A stretch of 64,000 nt of DNA, from contig NZ_JJMU01000033.1 in the NCBI RefSeq assembly GCF_000757725.1, forward strand, positions 31,404-95,403. Direction: 5' to 3'. The notes under the pieces are model-generated. The model worked only from the letters and a program-made list of their open reading frames with translations, was not told the origin of the DNA and ran no database searches. Below, piece after piece: positions 1 to 8,859 of the stretch. Both the position numbers and the translations under genes were made by a program. Every line of letters starts with the position of its first letter. Position 1 is the stretch's first letter. The DNA is from Sphingobacterium deserti. Its GTDB lineage: Bacteria; Bacteroidota; Bacteroidia; Sphingobacteriales; Sphingobacteriaceae.

Positions 1-510
1 GGGAACTATTACAACCGGTTTGTTTGGATGTCACCAGATGGTAGCTTCGTGCACTATGATAAAAGACACCTTTTTGGTATGGCGAATGAAGATCAAGTTT
101 TTACGGCTGGCAATTCTCGTATTGTCTTAGATCTAAAAGGTTGGAGAGTGTGTCCAATGATCTGTTATGACTTACGTTTTCCGGTGTGGTCTCGCAATTT
201 TGGTACTGCTTACGACTTATTGGTGTATACAGCAAGCTGGCCCGACAAGCGATCTGGACATTGGAGAGCGCTTATACCTGCACGTGCTATTGAAAATCAA
301 GCTTATGTTATCGGTGTAAACCGTGTAGGCTATGATGGTAATGAAATTTACTACTCTGGTGGTTCGATGTGTATATCACCGATGGGCGACGTGGTTTACT
401 ATAAACCGGAGGATGAAGACTTATATACGTTTACATTAAACCCTGCAGATCTTATTAAATCCCGCGAACAACTTCCTTTTCTTAAAGATGCAGATCAGTT
501 TTCTATGTAA
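1..510 (+). CDS. Nitrilase-family amidohydrolase (omega-amidase/YafV-like), 5' end outside window
   Basis: C-terminal 169 codons of a carbon-nitrogen hydrolase; the open frame runs unbroken from base 1, so the first in-window ATG (28) is not the true start. Two of the three catalytic residues of the family are visible: the lysine in YDKRHLF and the cysteine in ICYDLRFP. The glutamate must lie upstream. The YNRFVWMSPDG and DLRFPVWSRN context is typical of the YafV/NIT2 group, which hydrolyses omega-amides such as 2-oxoglutaramate during glutamine or methionine salvage; the exact substrate cannot be read from the sequence. Family members are about 255-270 residues, so roughly one third is missing. 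The protein should be cytoplasmic. The 155 bases after the stop show no gene. Confidence 0.85.
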   Translation, partial: GNYYNRFVWMSPDGSFVHYDKRHLFGMANEDQVFTAGNSRIVLDLKGWRVCPMICYDLRFPVWSRNFGTAYDLLVYTASWPDKRSGHWRALIPARAIENQAYVIGVNRVGYDGNEIYYSGGSMCISPMGDVVYYKPEDEDLYTFTLNPADLIKSREQLPFLKDADQFSM

Positions 511-665
511 TAGCTAGAATAATCTGCGTTAACCGACCTTCCGCCTTGAGTTTTTTAATACGAGCACAATATATCCATTGAAAGCGTCACCACATTTTGT
601 AGGTGCATGATCAGGATCAAACAACAATTGAAGTTTAGCCTCTGACCTTGGATACTTAAATTAAC

Positions 666-1088
666 TTAATCCCGATATGGACGCTCCAAGATAGCGGATT
701 GCATAACGGCTTTACGCAAATCAAAATCGATATGTTGTTCCGTAAGAATTTCCAGCTTCGGGGCTTCTATCGCTTCTATTCGTTGTTTCTCTCGCCGAAC
801 TTTCTTTTGTTCTTGAACTTTGGTGACCTCCAGTGGACGTTGTTGCATTTCCACCTTTTTTATCGCTGGCTTTGGCGGTGTTACGGACCGGGCTGGCGTT
901 GGAAACGCGGGCACGGCAGGCTTTTTATATTGCTGTGGATTTGGAATAGGGGGGACGGTATTCGCTGGAACGGCAGGAGGAATGTTCGGTCGGCGTTTCC
1001 GCGCTTTTTCCTGCTCCTTTTGGTATTCTGTGTAAATCTTATAGATCACCCCAGCAACGATCAGTAATACAGGTAAAAAGTTTTCCAT
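666..1088 (-). CDS. Small membrane-anchored hypothetical protein, proline-rich
   Basis: 140 residues. An N-terminal hydrophobic segment (about residues 4-18) is followed by a basic stretch (EKARKRR), a proline-rich low-complexity middle (about 33-80) and a charged segment that is probably helical. The C-terminus, DFDLRKAVMQSAILERPY, resembles the ending of many short uncharacterised Bacteroidota proteins (..RKAVI.S.IL.RPY), which is why I take this frame rather than the plus-strand frames opposite it. The likely topology is one membrane helix with a cytoplasmic tail. No function is assigned. It is divergent from the MarR gene at 1191, about 100 bases away, so the two may share a promoter region. 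Confidence 0.7.
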   Translation of the reverse strand: MENFLPVLLIVAGVIYKIYTEYQKEQEKARKRRPNIPPAVPANTVPPIPNPQQYKKPAVPAFPTPARSVTPPKPAIKKVEMQQRPLEVTKVQEQKKVRREKQRIEAIEAPKLEILTEQHIDFDLRKAVMQSAILERPYRD

Positions 1089-1190
1089 AGGAGGAAAATA
1101 GAAAAAAGTGGGTGAAAATCAAAATTTATTTGCATTGTAAAAGCTTTTTTGTTTTGTTTGCGTAAACAACTAACCTAACAACCATCCTAT

Positions 1191-1631
1191 ATGACTGGAA
1201 ATTTTGAATATGCCGATGAGTTCTTTTCTTTTCTAACTGGGAAAGCCACAGCTGCCTTGGCAAGAAGACTGCAAAGAAATCTTAAGGAAGAAGGGATAAA
1301 TATTACCTCGGAGCAATGGTCGCTATTATACTATCTGTGGATAGAAGAAGGACGGACGCAGCAAGAATTGGCCTGCTTAACCTTCCGAGATAAGCCTAGC
1401 GTATCTCGCCTTATCAATAATCTAGAAAAAATAAAGTTGGTCATGCGTGTGAACGACAAAGATGATAAGCGTTCTAATTTAATATTTCTGACGAAGCAGG
1501 GGCGTCAGTTACGCGAAGCTTGCATGCGGCAGGCAAAACGCACCATAGGCCAAGCCTTGGAAGGATTGGCCTATGAGGAAATGCTTCGTGCGAAAAATAC
1601 GTTGGAAGTCTTGTATTGCAATTTAAAATAA
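1191..1631 (+). CDS. MarR-family transcriptional regulator
   Basis: 146 residues, the usual length for MarR. The winged helix lies at about residues 35-100: a TSEQWSLLYYLW helix, the TQQELACLTFRDKPSVSRLI recognition region, and a wing with the typical DKDDKRSNLIFLT sequence. Flanking helices would form the dimer interface. Members bind DNA as dimers and are usually released by small ligands; the ligand here is unknown. It diverges from the small membrane protein at 666-1088, a possible target because MarR genes often control a divergent neighbour. The start is ATG at 1191; an AT-rich leader precedes it and no Shine-Dalgarno motif is evident. Confidence 0.9.
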   Translation: MTGNFEYADEFFSFLTGKATAALARRLQRNLKEEGINITSEQWSLLYYLWIEEGRTQQELACLTFRDKPSVSRLINNLEKIKLVMRVNDKDDKRSNLIFLTKQGRQLREACMRQAKRTIGQALEGLAYEEMLRAKNTLEVLYCNLK

Positions 1632-1684
1632 GCTCTTTCGTGGATAGGATGCGGTTTTACACTCGCTAATGCTGGAGCATTATT

Positions 1685-3235
1685 TTAAAATTCCTGTACC
1701 TCGAATGCGCTATGGCTATTCACTAATTTTCCAGTGTCCTTAAAGTAGATCTCCTGAAAACTTAGCGTATTCACACTATCTACTTTGCGGAAGAATTTGT
1801 CTGCTGAAACATCATCCAATGTTTTAAAGCCACAGGCTTCCATAATTTCGACGGTGGCGCGCAATGTGTTGCGGTGAAACTGCGCTACGCGTATATATTT
1901 GTCCTGTACATCTAAAGCCTTGTAAAGCTGCGGTTTTTGCGTGGCAACACCGACAGGACAAACATCTTCATTGCACTTCAGCGCTTGTATACAGCCCAAG
2001 GCAAACATCATTCCACGTGCACTGTAGCATGCATCTGCTCCTAATGCAATGACTTTAAGCAAGTCAAATCCGGTGATAATACGGCTAGAAACAATGAGCT
2101 TAATGTGTTTTTTCAAACCAAATTTGATCAGTGTCGTTGTTACGAAGGTCAAAGCGTCATATAATGGCATTCCGATGTTGTCTGTGAATTCCAAGGGCGC
2201 TGCCCCCGTGCCCCCCTCGGAGCCATCAATAGAAATAAAATCTGGAAATATTTGGGTGCTTAACATCGCGTTGCAGATGTCGATGAACTCTTGCTTATCG
2301 CCAACGCACATTTTAAAACCTACTGGCTTATAGCCTGATAGCTCTCGGAGCTGCTGGATAAATTCCATCATCTCGTGGGCAGAACGGAAAGCGCTATGAG
2401 CAGGCGGCGACATGACGTCTGTGCCGGGAACAACGTGGCGGATAGCCGCTACTTCCGGTGTGTTTTTTGCCGCCGGCAGTATACCCCCATGGCCTGGCTT
2501 GGCGCCCTGCGATAGTTTCACCTCAATCATTTTTACATAAGGCCGAGTCGCCTTTTCTGCGAAGAGTGCCGCATCAAACATGCCCATATCATTTCGGCAT
2601 CCAAAGTATCCGGTACCTACTTGCCAAATGAGATCGCCACCACTGATATGGTAGGGACTAATTCCTCCTTCACCAGTGTTGTGTGCAAAATTTTGTAATG
2701 CAGCTCCTTTATTCAGCGCGCGTATAGCCGTTTGGCTCAACGCCCCGTAGCTCATCGCCGAAATGTTAAATACGCTAAGGCTGTATGGCTGTTTACAAAG
2801 GTGATTCCCAACTGTGGTGCGCAAATCGTGATCCTCAATATGGCAGGGAAATACAGAGTGGGCTACCCATTCATTGCCAACGGCTTGCGGATCTGTTTGC
2901 ATACCAAAAGCAACCGTCTCACGTTCGTTTTTTGCTCGCTGGTATACAATAGAGCGTTGACGACGATTGAAGGGGCGTCCGTCGGTATCAGACTCCCAAA
3001 AATATTGCCTCATTTCCGGACGTATGCTCTCAAAGAAAAAGCGGAAGTAGCCTACCACAGGGTAATTCCGAAGTATAGCATGTTTGGTTTGAAAGCTATT
3101 GATAAATGCCAGTATCATCAAGGGAAAAGGTACCAGCAAAAGCCAAAACCAACTTTTGGTAAAAATAATTCCAAAAGAAATGATGATCAGGTTGATGAGA
3201 ACTATCGTTGCGAGAATTAGTTTTCTAACTGTCAT
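1685..3235 (-). CDS. FMN-binding glutamate synthase family protein, membrane anchored
   Basis: 516 residues. Two hydrophobic segments at about 5-47 are followed by a region matching the FMN/Fe-S synthase domain of glutamate synthase (GltS family, about 90-480). Cysteines 415, 421 and 426 have the C-x5-C-x4-C spacing of the 3Fe-4S cluster ligands in glutamate synthase. Glycine-rich segments (HNTGEGGIS, PGHGGILPAAK, DGSEGGTGAAP) match the barrel loops that bind FMN and 2-oxoglutarate in the family. There is no amidotransferase domain, so it is not a complete glutamate synthase; the true substrate of this widespread stand-alone group is not established. It appears monocistronic, with a 215-base upstream gap. 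Confidence 0.85.
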   Translation of the reverse strand: MTVRKLILATIVLINLIIISFGIIFTKSWFWLLLVPFPLMILAFINSFQTKHAILRNYPVVGYFRFFFESIRPEMRQYFWESDTDGRPFNRRQRSIVYQRAKNERETVAFGMQTDPQAVGNEWVAHSVFPCHIEDHDLRTTVGNHLCKQPYSLSVFNISAMSYGALSQTAIRALNKGAALQNFAHNTGEGGISPYHISGGDLIWQVGTGYFGCRNDMGMFDAALFAEKATRPYVKMIEVKLSQGAKPGHGGILPAAKNTPEVAAIRHVVPGTDVMSPPAHSAFRSAHEMMEFIQQLRELSGYKPVGFKMCVGDKQEFIDICNAMLSTQIFPDFISIDGSEGGTGAAPLEFTDNIGMPLYDALTFVTTTLIKFGLKKHIKLIVSSRIITGFDLLKVIALGADACYSARGMMFALGCIQALKCNEDVCPVGVATQKPQLYKALDVQDKYIRVAQFHRNTLRATVEIMEACGFKTLDDVSADKFFRKVDSVNTLSFQEIYFKDTGKLVNSHSAFEVQEF

Positions 3236-3372
3236 ATGTGTCTAAAATAGTATCGGATGTATCTGTTCATTTCCGTCGATTATCAAGTAATCATGCACCT
3301 ATCGGTCAGCAAAATGCGAGCCACTATACGCTAACTTTTCGCTCGCTTAAACCTTATAATCTACGAACGATG

Positions 3373-3380
3373 CAAAATTA
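3373..3380 (-). promoter_or_regulatory. Candidate Bacteroidota -7 element for the FMN protein gene
   Basis: On the minus strand this reads TAATTTTG, matching the Bacteroidota -7 consensus TAnnTTTG, in the AT-rich gap upstream of the start at 3235. No convincing -33 TTTG sits at the right spacing, so the call is weak. Confidence 0.3.
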
Positions 3381-3450
3381 GAAACTAATTACATTATTTT
3401 GAAAAAAGAATCTTATTCGGTAAAGATTTGTTTGTTTGATAATTTATTGG

Positions 3451-4218
3451 TCAATTCCCCTTTTTACTCGTTATTTCTTCAGTAAGTTGTTGATAGATTT
3501 TGACCCAATTGGGCTTTTCACTAATAAAGTTCAAATGCTTTTCAATCGTCACATGGTCGCCCCGTTGCGCCGGGCCAGTCTGTACTGTACGCGGTTCATG
3601 CTGCGTCGCCTTTTGAACAGTTTCCTGCATAATGGGATGTAGTAGATCAAAAGGCAATCCCTGTGCTTGTAACAGCTCGTAACTAATCTGGAATAAGCTG
3701 TTCGTAAAGTTGTTTGCAAACACTGCAGCCGTGTGCAAGGCTAAGCGCTGTTGACTGTTGCAACGGAAAGAATTTGGGGCAAACTCGTGGACAAGCTGAT
3801 GCAGCAAGTCTTCTGTTGCGCTCGGGTATCCTTCGATTCCAAAAGCGATGGCAGCCATCTGCGTATCGTTTTCTTTTTTCAGTGTCTGGGGAGGGTAGAT
3901 TACGCCATATTGCTCGAAACGACCCAGCACATCTATCGATGTAGCGCCAGAGCAATGGACCGCGATGCCGCGTAAGGTACTAGGCAACTGCGAAGTTACT
4001 GTTTCGATAGCATGGTCGCTGACGGCTATAAGATAGATGTCAGCATCGTCGGCTAGCGAGGCAAGGTTGTCAATTGCTTTCGCATTTAATAGCAAAGCCA
4101 ATGCTTGCGCATTGGCCAAATTTCTGCTGTACACTTCACTGATGCAGTGACCAGCCTTAAACAAAGCTTTTCCGAGATGGGTTGCTACATTTCCGCTTCC
4201 AAGTATCGTTATCTTCAT
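3451..4218 (-). CDS. Rossmann-like plus DUF2520 protein, putative NAD(P)-dependent dehydrogenase
   Basis: 255 residues. The N-terminal half has a dinucleotide-binding fold with the glycine motif ILGSGNVATHLGKAL at residues 4-18 and a second strand pattern around DIYLIAVSDHAIETV. The C-terminal half (about 130-250) is the helical DUF2520 domain, with NSFRCNSQQRLALHTAAVFANNF marking the conserved histidine/asparagine region. The architecture resembles ProC/F420-dependent oxidoreductases, so a reductase role is plausible, but no substrate is known. It lies 56 bases downstream of ccmF on the same strand, separated by a short simple repeat. Confidence 0.85.
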   Translation of the reverse strand: MKITILGSGNVATHLGKALFKAGHCISEVYSRNLANAQALALLLNAKAIDNLASLADDADIYLIAVSDHAIETVTSQLPSTLRGIAVHCSGATSIDVLGRFEQYGVIYPPQTLKKENDTQMAAIAFGIEGYPSATEDLLHQLVHEFAPNSFRCNSQQRLALHTAAVFANNFTNSLFQISYELLQAQGLPFDLLHPIMQETVQKATQHEPRTVQTGPAQRGDHVTIEKHLNFISEKPNWVKIYQQLTEEITSKKGN

Positions 4219-4232
4219 TCAGTATCAAAAAT

Positions 4233-4280
4233 CTACCTACTATTATCTACCTACTATTATCTATATACTACTATCTATCT
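4233..4280. repeat. Short simple-sequence repeat (ctacctactattat type)
   Basis: The block CTACCTACTATTAT is repeated and then decays into CTATATACTACTATCTATC. It lies between the DUF2520 gene and ccmF, and its last bases overlap the ccmF stop region. Similar TAGTAGATAGTA-like words occur at 9590-9612 and 10032-10056, so it belongs to a family of degenerate simple repeats in this genome's gaps. Confidence 0.6.
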
Positions 4281-6740
4281 TCTAAACCTAGCATCTTTCA
4301 GGCGTCTGTAAATAGACATTCCGAAGCCGATAGTCATGATAATTGTTCCTGCCCAGAAAAAGTTGATGAAAGGGAACTTAATTGCTTTAAATACGACCCA
4401 TTTTTTTTCTGGAAGTGGCTTTTGATAAAGCATAATTTCCAGCTTATCTTCTTTAGGAAGAATATTCGTAAAACGGAACCGTAAGCCCTGCTCATTTACA
4501 TCCTTATTAAAATCGTAACTGTTGCCATCTTTTATTACGAATACAGGCTCTACAGGAAACGCCTTGTTATCGCTAGAAACAACCTTGATTTTAAGACCTA
4601 CGATAATATCCTCCGGACCTTTCGGAATATTGTTCAGCTTCGCATCTTTGTTTATTCCTTCAATCACGTAATAGCCGTTGCGATAGCGCAATGTATCGCC
4701 TATGCTCACTTGATAGGTCGCAGGCTCTTCGTAATCTTCATAGCCCGTTTTTTCTTCCTCCGGAACGTTAGCGGCTTTTGCCTGCGAATCCGACGCTGCT
4801 GCGGTGATGAGCGTATAAATATCGTGCGTAAACTCATGGTGTGTACCCGGCGTACCGATTAATCCGCCCATGTCTGGGTTGTTTTGTGCGTATGGACTTA
4901 GCGTAAAAGACTTCGTTACCTTTCCACTTTCTTCATCAATCCGATCATACTTGATATTGTAATATACGTTTGGCGGAGCGACACTATCACCTACGTAGGT
5001 AACGCGGTATTCGCCCATTTGCACGGGCTCGCCCTCTGTCAAAAACAAGTTCTCGCCCGGATCGGAGAACTTATCGCCCTCCTTACCAAAATTTTGAACG
5101 GCAATATACTTGCTTTCGTTTATAGACATGACTTCATTTGTTGCCGCCGCGATCAAGGCGCCCAGCAAAAGTAGGGCGAAACCAATGTGTGCTACCGCTG
5201 ACCCGGCTAAGCGCCATTTGCCTTTTAATGCATCACCCAATACGCGCATATTTGCCAACAGACAGAATACGCAGGTTAATGTCAGCAAGATATACATGGC
5301 ATTCGTATACACCTTTGCGAAGTACACAATGATACCTGCAATAATTAATGCGACAACGAAGCTGGCTAACGTTGCGGCCCAAAACTTGCGTGTATCTGTG
5401 CGCTTGTATTTTAAGAATTGCGTAAATGCGGTCAGTAACATGACGACAACAGCGAATGCTCCCTGATACTTGTTGTAATGCGGAATAGGATCGATCGGAG
5501 GGGCTACTTTTGTACCGAAAAGTGCGTTAAAAACCGGGATAGATGTGGTTGCGATCATCTGTACACAAGCTACTGATAGAACCAATCCGCCAATAAACAA
5601 CCAAAATTCCCTTGAATAGATGTCTTCTTCTTTTTGTGTCGATGGCATTTCTTTGTTGCGTGTTACCAAAAACACAATCATCAGTATTAAAAAGCAGAGG
5701 TTGAAAGCTATTAATTGCCCAGACATACCTAAGCTGGTAAATGAGTGAACTGACGTTTCACCGAGAACACCGCTTCTTGTCAGATAGGATGCATAGATCA
5801 CCAAAACGAAGCTGATGAGCGCTAAAAATGTTGCCGTGAAGAAACCATGTCCCGAGTTTTTAAAAGCAACCATAACGTGCACAGCAGCAATTAGGGTAAG
5901 CCAAGGGATAATCGACACATTTTCTACTGGGTCCCAAGCCCAAAAGCCGCCGAAGTTTAACGCTTCGTAGGCCCAAAACGAACCCATAATGATACCAGCA
6001 CCTAAGACCATAACAGCAAACAATGCCCATGGCAGTCCTGGCGTAATCCATTCCTTGAAGCGCTTTGTCCATAGGCCCGCCGCGGCATACGCAAAGGGAA
6101 CTATCATCGAAGCGAAACCGAGGAACAGTGTAGGGGGGTGGATGACCATCCAGTAATTTTGTAACGTGGCGTTTAATCCGCTGCCATCGGCTATCATGGA
6201 TAGGTAGTTCGGATCCTTAAATATTGGTGCCTGGAGCGCATCACGAAGCAAGATAAATGGAGAGCTGCCAAATCTCGACCCTAAAATCTCTACACCGATC
6301 AGCATGGACGCTAGAAAAGTTTGGCTTAGCATCACAAATGTCATTACAGGCGCTTCCCAGCTTTTTGCTCGGAAAAGAAGAACCGTTCCCAAAAGGACTT
6401 GCCAGAACATCCAAAGCCAAAAACTACCTTCCTGGCCTTCCCAAAAAGAGGAAATTATAAAATGTGTAGGCAAAGACCGAGAGGAATGCGCCCAAGCATA
6501 GTGGTATTCAAAAAGGTGATTGTAAATAATGTAGAACAATATTGCACCAATACTAACAACCGAGATAAGATTGGTCCAAAAACCAATCCGACCCAAGATC
6601 TTCCACGATCTATTATCTGCTTCTTTGGTTGCAAAAAAGTAGCTTAAACAGGAAAGGATGGCAGAACCGAAAGAAAGGATAACAAAAAATTGTCCAATTT
6701 TTCCAGGTAAAAGATGCTCTCCAACGTAGTTAACGTCCAT
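4275..6740 (-). CDS. ccmF: Cytochrome c biogenesis protein CcmF/CcsA family (haem lyase component)
   Basis: 821 residues with many membrane helices, the right size and pattern for CcmF. The tryptophan-rich WWD haem-handling motif is at about residues 263-277 (NFGGFWAWDPVENVS), and a conserved histidine segment HPPTLFLG begins at 201; both are signatures of the haem-handling HHP family. A large soluble, periplasmic-looking domain occupies about 530-780 before a last helix. CcmF works with CcmH and CcmE at the inner membrane to attach haem to apocytochrome c thiols. CcmE is encoded just upstream on the same strand, so the two are probably co-transcribed despite the 232-base repeat-filled gap. 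No ccmABC or ccmGH genes are in the window. Confidence 0.9.
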   Translation of the reverse strand: MDVNYVGEHLLPGKIGQFFVILSFGSAILSCLSYFFATKEADNRSWKILGRIGFWTNLISVVSIGAILFYIIYNHLFEYHYAWAHSSRSLPTHFIISSFWEGQEGSFWLWMFWQVLLGTVLLFRAKSWEAPVMTFVMLSQTFLASMLIGVEILGSRFGSSPFILLRDALQAPIFKDPNYLSMIADGSGLNATLQNYWMVIHPPTLFLGFASMIVPFAYAAAGLWTKRFKEWITPGLPWALFAVMVLGAGIIMGSFWAYEALNFGGFWAWDPVENVSIIPWLTLIAAVHVMVAFKNSGHGFFTATFLALISFVLVIYASYLTRSGVLGETSVHSFTSLGMSGQLIAFNLCFLILMIVFLVTRNKEMPSTQKEEDIYSREFWLFIGGLVLSVACVQMIATTSIPVFNALFGTKVAPPIDPIPHYNKYQGAFAVVVMLLTAFTQFLKYKRTDTRKFWAATLASFVVALIIAGIIVYFAKVYTNAMYILLTLTCVFCLLANMRVLGDALKGKWRLAGSAVAHIGFALLLLGALIAAATNEVMSINESKYIAVQNFGKEGDKFSDPGENLFLTEGEPVQMGEYRVTYVGDSVAPPNVYYNIKYDRIDEESGKVTKSFTLSPYAQNNPDMGGLIGTPGTHHEFTHDIYTLITAAASDSQAKAANVPEEEKTGYEDYEEPATYQVSIGDTLRYRNGYYVIEGINKDAKLNNIPKGPEDIIVGLKIKVVSSDNKAFPVEPVFVIKDGNSYDFNKDVNEQGLRFRFTNILPKEDKLEIMLYQKPLPEKKWVVFKAIKFPFINFFWAGTIIMTIGFGMSIYRRLKDARFRR

Positions 6741-6744
6741 TGCT

Positions 6745-6935
6745 TAGATTAAAAAGTAAAAAGTAAAAATTAAAAAGTCAAAAGTGACAATGCAAAAGTA
6801 AAAAGTCAAAAATCAAAAGTGACAAGTCAAAGTGACAACGCAAAAGTCAAAAATCAAAAGTGACAAAGTTGAAAAAGTAAACATGCAGAAGTCGCAAGTA
6901 GAGAAAGTCAAAAGTTTAAAAATCAGAATTGACGA
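6745..6935. repeat. Imperfect A-rich tandem repeat between ccmE and ccmF
   Basis: Words such as AAAAGTCAAAAATCAAAAG and GTGACAA recur several times; the run AAAAGTGACAA(t/c)GCAAAAGT occurs twice, about 60 bases apart. It fills almost the entire ccmE-ccmF gap and contains no credible gene. It has no constant-length spacers and so is not CRISPR; it looks like slippage-derived repeat sequence. Confidence 0.75.
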
Positions 6936-6972
6936 TTCTAAAAGCGACGGCTTTGTCTTCTTGCTCGTCTGT

Positions 6973-7374
6973 TTACAAGGAAGCTGTCTTCTCTATCACC
7001 TCAACTTGATCCTTATTGTATTTTGACGGGCACTTCATCAATATCTTACTCGCGTGGAATATATTTCCATCCATCTTGCCGGTCAACACGATCTGTTCTG
7101 AACGCTCGATGTCCTGCGGTTTCGATCCGTTAAAGACAACTTGGCATTCTACACTATCATTATCATACATATAGAATGAAAAATGATTCGCATCTCTAAC
7201 GGGATCATAATGTAATGTTTTCCCTTTATTCAACACCCCAACCACATAAAGCTCTGTGTTTTTCTCTTTTGCTTCTGTGAAAGTAGAATACGTACTGGAG
7301 TCGGTGTAGATAACCAAGATCATAGAAATCGCTACAGCGATAATAACAATTAAGATAATTGAGCTTTTCTTCAT
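6973..7374 (-). CDS. ccmE: Cytochrome c maturation haem chaperone CcmE, Cys-type
   Basis: 133 residues. One N-terminal membrane anchor (about 5-23) is followed by an OB-fold-like beta domain, as in CcmE. CcmE carries haem in the periplasm from CcmC to CcmF. The classic haem-attachment motif H-x3-Y is replaced here by C-x3-Y: cysteine 115 and tyrosine 119 in ILMKCPSKYN. Cysteine variants are known from archaeal and some anaerobe CcmE proteins, so this is a genuine variant form rather than a broken gene. It is upstream of ccmF on the same strand. The start is the ATG at 7374, directly before the hydrophobic anchor. Confidence 0.85.
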   Translation of the reverse strand: MKKSSIILIVIIAVAISMILVIYTDSSTYSTFTEAKEKNTELYVVGVLNKGKTLHYDPVRDANHFSFYMYDNDSVECQVVFNGSKPQDIERSEQIVLTGKMDGNIFHASKILMKCPSKYNKDQVEVIEKTASL

Positions 7375-7581
7375 AGTGCACTATCTCTAAATAAAATACA
7401 AAATTACGAAATGCTTTTGCATGAAAGGAATTTGTCAAATATTGGCTATTATTTAGAATTGTTCTACAGAAAACCTGCGAAAGTGGCACCTTATTCATTG
7501 TCAACTATTTGCAAAGTTGAGCGAGGATGTTCGGGCTTTTTTTGGTTAATTATCGTCGCAATATTACACGAGACTAACAAT

Positions 7582-8805
7582 CTATGTTGATGAAGGTGCA
7601 AATTTTTCATTGGATAAGCGCGTAACAAGCATCGCGGCTACGGTGTCGCCGGTAGCATTCAAAATGGTCGCCAACGGGTCAACCAATGTACCGATAATCA
7701 TGACGGCGGGGACTGCTTCATTGGGCAAGCCATATACGGAAATCATCAGCATTTCGCCCATGTAACCGCCGTTCGGAATGCCTCCCGCTACAATAGTCAC
7801 AAGAACGGTGATCCCTATTGCCGTGATGATGGTGTTCCAATCAAAAAAGTTCCAGCCCAGCATCGAAAAGGCAACATATATTTTAAGGATAGAGGATATC
7901 GCTGAACCGTTTTTATAAAGCGTGTTTCCTAGTGGTATCACCACATTCGCAATTGCTGGCGGTATGCCTATTTTTTTTCCAGCATCTAAATTTGCTGGCA
8001 TCGTCGCTAAACTACTGCAGGTACTTAGCGCTGTCAGTGATGGTACAATATTATTTTTCCAAAACGTAGCAGGCCCTTTTCGGCCGTAAGCCAAGAAGGC
8101 GTATAAGGTAAAAAATACAAAGAAAAAGACGATCCCAAAGCCGTAGTAAAGTGCCATAGGTTTCGCGTAAAAGCCAAAAAGCTGTGGCCCTATTGTTTTG
8201 ACTTGGTAAGCGAAGTAGGCTCCTAACCCGATGGGGGCTGCTTTCATCAGTAAGAGCAGTAACTGCTTCATCACTTCGTTTCCTGCGTTTAAAAACGACG
8301 TAAAAGCTGTGGCTGCCGCACCCGCTCGGCGGGCTGCGATGCCTATCAGGAAGGAGAATATCACAAATGCAAGCATGCTTTGCCGTGAAAGTAGGTTGTT
8401 AAATTCATCGACGGTTAGGAATTTCACAATACGATCGCCCCAGCTGCTGTTGTCTGCTGTCGGACTTTCCATGACACCAGCGCTAGCCATACCAGAACTA
8501 ACCGGAAAAAAATACAGCACTGCGATAGTCGCTATGGACGCCAGCACGATTGTGACAAGGAATACGATGCTCATCAAACCTATAATTTTCCCCAGCTTAT
8601 TTTCTCCCTGTATATTGGCAACTGATGATGAAATAGCAAAAAATAGTAGCGGGATAATGGATACAAAAAGCAGATTCAGAAAAATGTCGCCCAATGGTTT
8701 GATGTACTCGACGGCATGGGGTGTCAAGAGGCCTATCACGCTTCCCAGAGCAATGCCCAGCAGGAGCAATAATATACTTCCGTAATTTTCAATAATCTTC
8801 CGCAT
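7582..8805 (-). CDS. Dicarboxylate/amino acid:cation symporter (DAACS, SLC1/GltP family)
   Basis: 407 residues from the ATG at 8805. An upstream in-frame start at 8988 exists, but it would overlap the divergent gene at 8860 and adds non-conserved sequence, whereas MRKIIENYGSILLLLLGIAL is a typical family start. There are about eight hydrophobic segments. The serine-rich hairpin motif STCSSLATMP and the following PLGNTLYKNGSAI, which line the substrate and cation sites in the GltPh fold, are present. It should import glutamate, aspartate or C4-dicarboxylates with H+ or Na+ at the inner membrane; the substrate cannot be told. Confidence 0.9.
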   Translation of the reverse strand: MRKIIENYGSILLLLLGIALGSVIGLLTPHAVEYIKPLGDIFLNLLFVSIIPLLFFAISSSVANIQGENKLGKIIGLMSIVFLVTIVLASIATIAVLYFFPVSSGMASAGVMESPTADNSSWGDRIVKFLTVDEFNNLLSRQSMLAFVIFSFLIGIAARRAGAAATAFTSFLNAGNEVMKQLLLLLMKAAPIGLGAYFAYQVKTIGPQLFGFYAKPMALYYGFGIVFFFVFFTLYAFLAYGRKGPATFWKNNIVPSLTALSTCSSLATMPANLDAGKKIGIPPAIANVVIPLGNTLYKNGSAISSILKIYVAFSMLGWNFFDWNTIITAIGITVLVTIVAGGIPNGGYMGEMLMISVYGLPNEAVPAVMIIGTLVDPLATILNATGDTVAAMLVTRLSNEKFAPSST

Positions 8806-8832
8806 GCGAAGGCTAAAGTACTTGTTTTTCTT

Positions 8833-8840
8833 TAGTTTTG
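8833..8840 (+). promoter_or_regulatory. Candidate -7 element for the MnmD-like gene
   Basis: TAGTTTTG matches TAnnTTTG and ends 19 bases before the ATG at 8860, which would leave a leader of about 13 bases. No clear -33 element is visible. Confidence 0.35.
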
Positions 8841-8859
8841 CGATAAAAAAGCCACAGTT

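Noticed and set aside
699..1067. Plus-strand frames opposite the 666-1088 gene
   Set aside because: They are tryptophan/phenylalanine-rich shadow frames; the minus-strand protein has a signal-like helix and a recognisable conserved C-terminus.
1685..3235. Full glutamate synthase large subunit
   Set aside because: Only the FMN/3Fe-4S domain is present; there is no amidotransferase or C-terminal GXGXG domain and the length is about one third.
6745..6935. Possible CRISPR array
   Set aside because: The repeat units are very short, imperfect and contiguous, with no unique spacers and no cas genes nearby.
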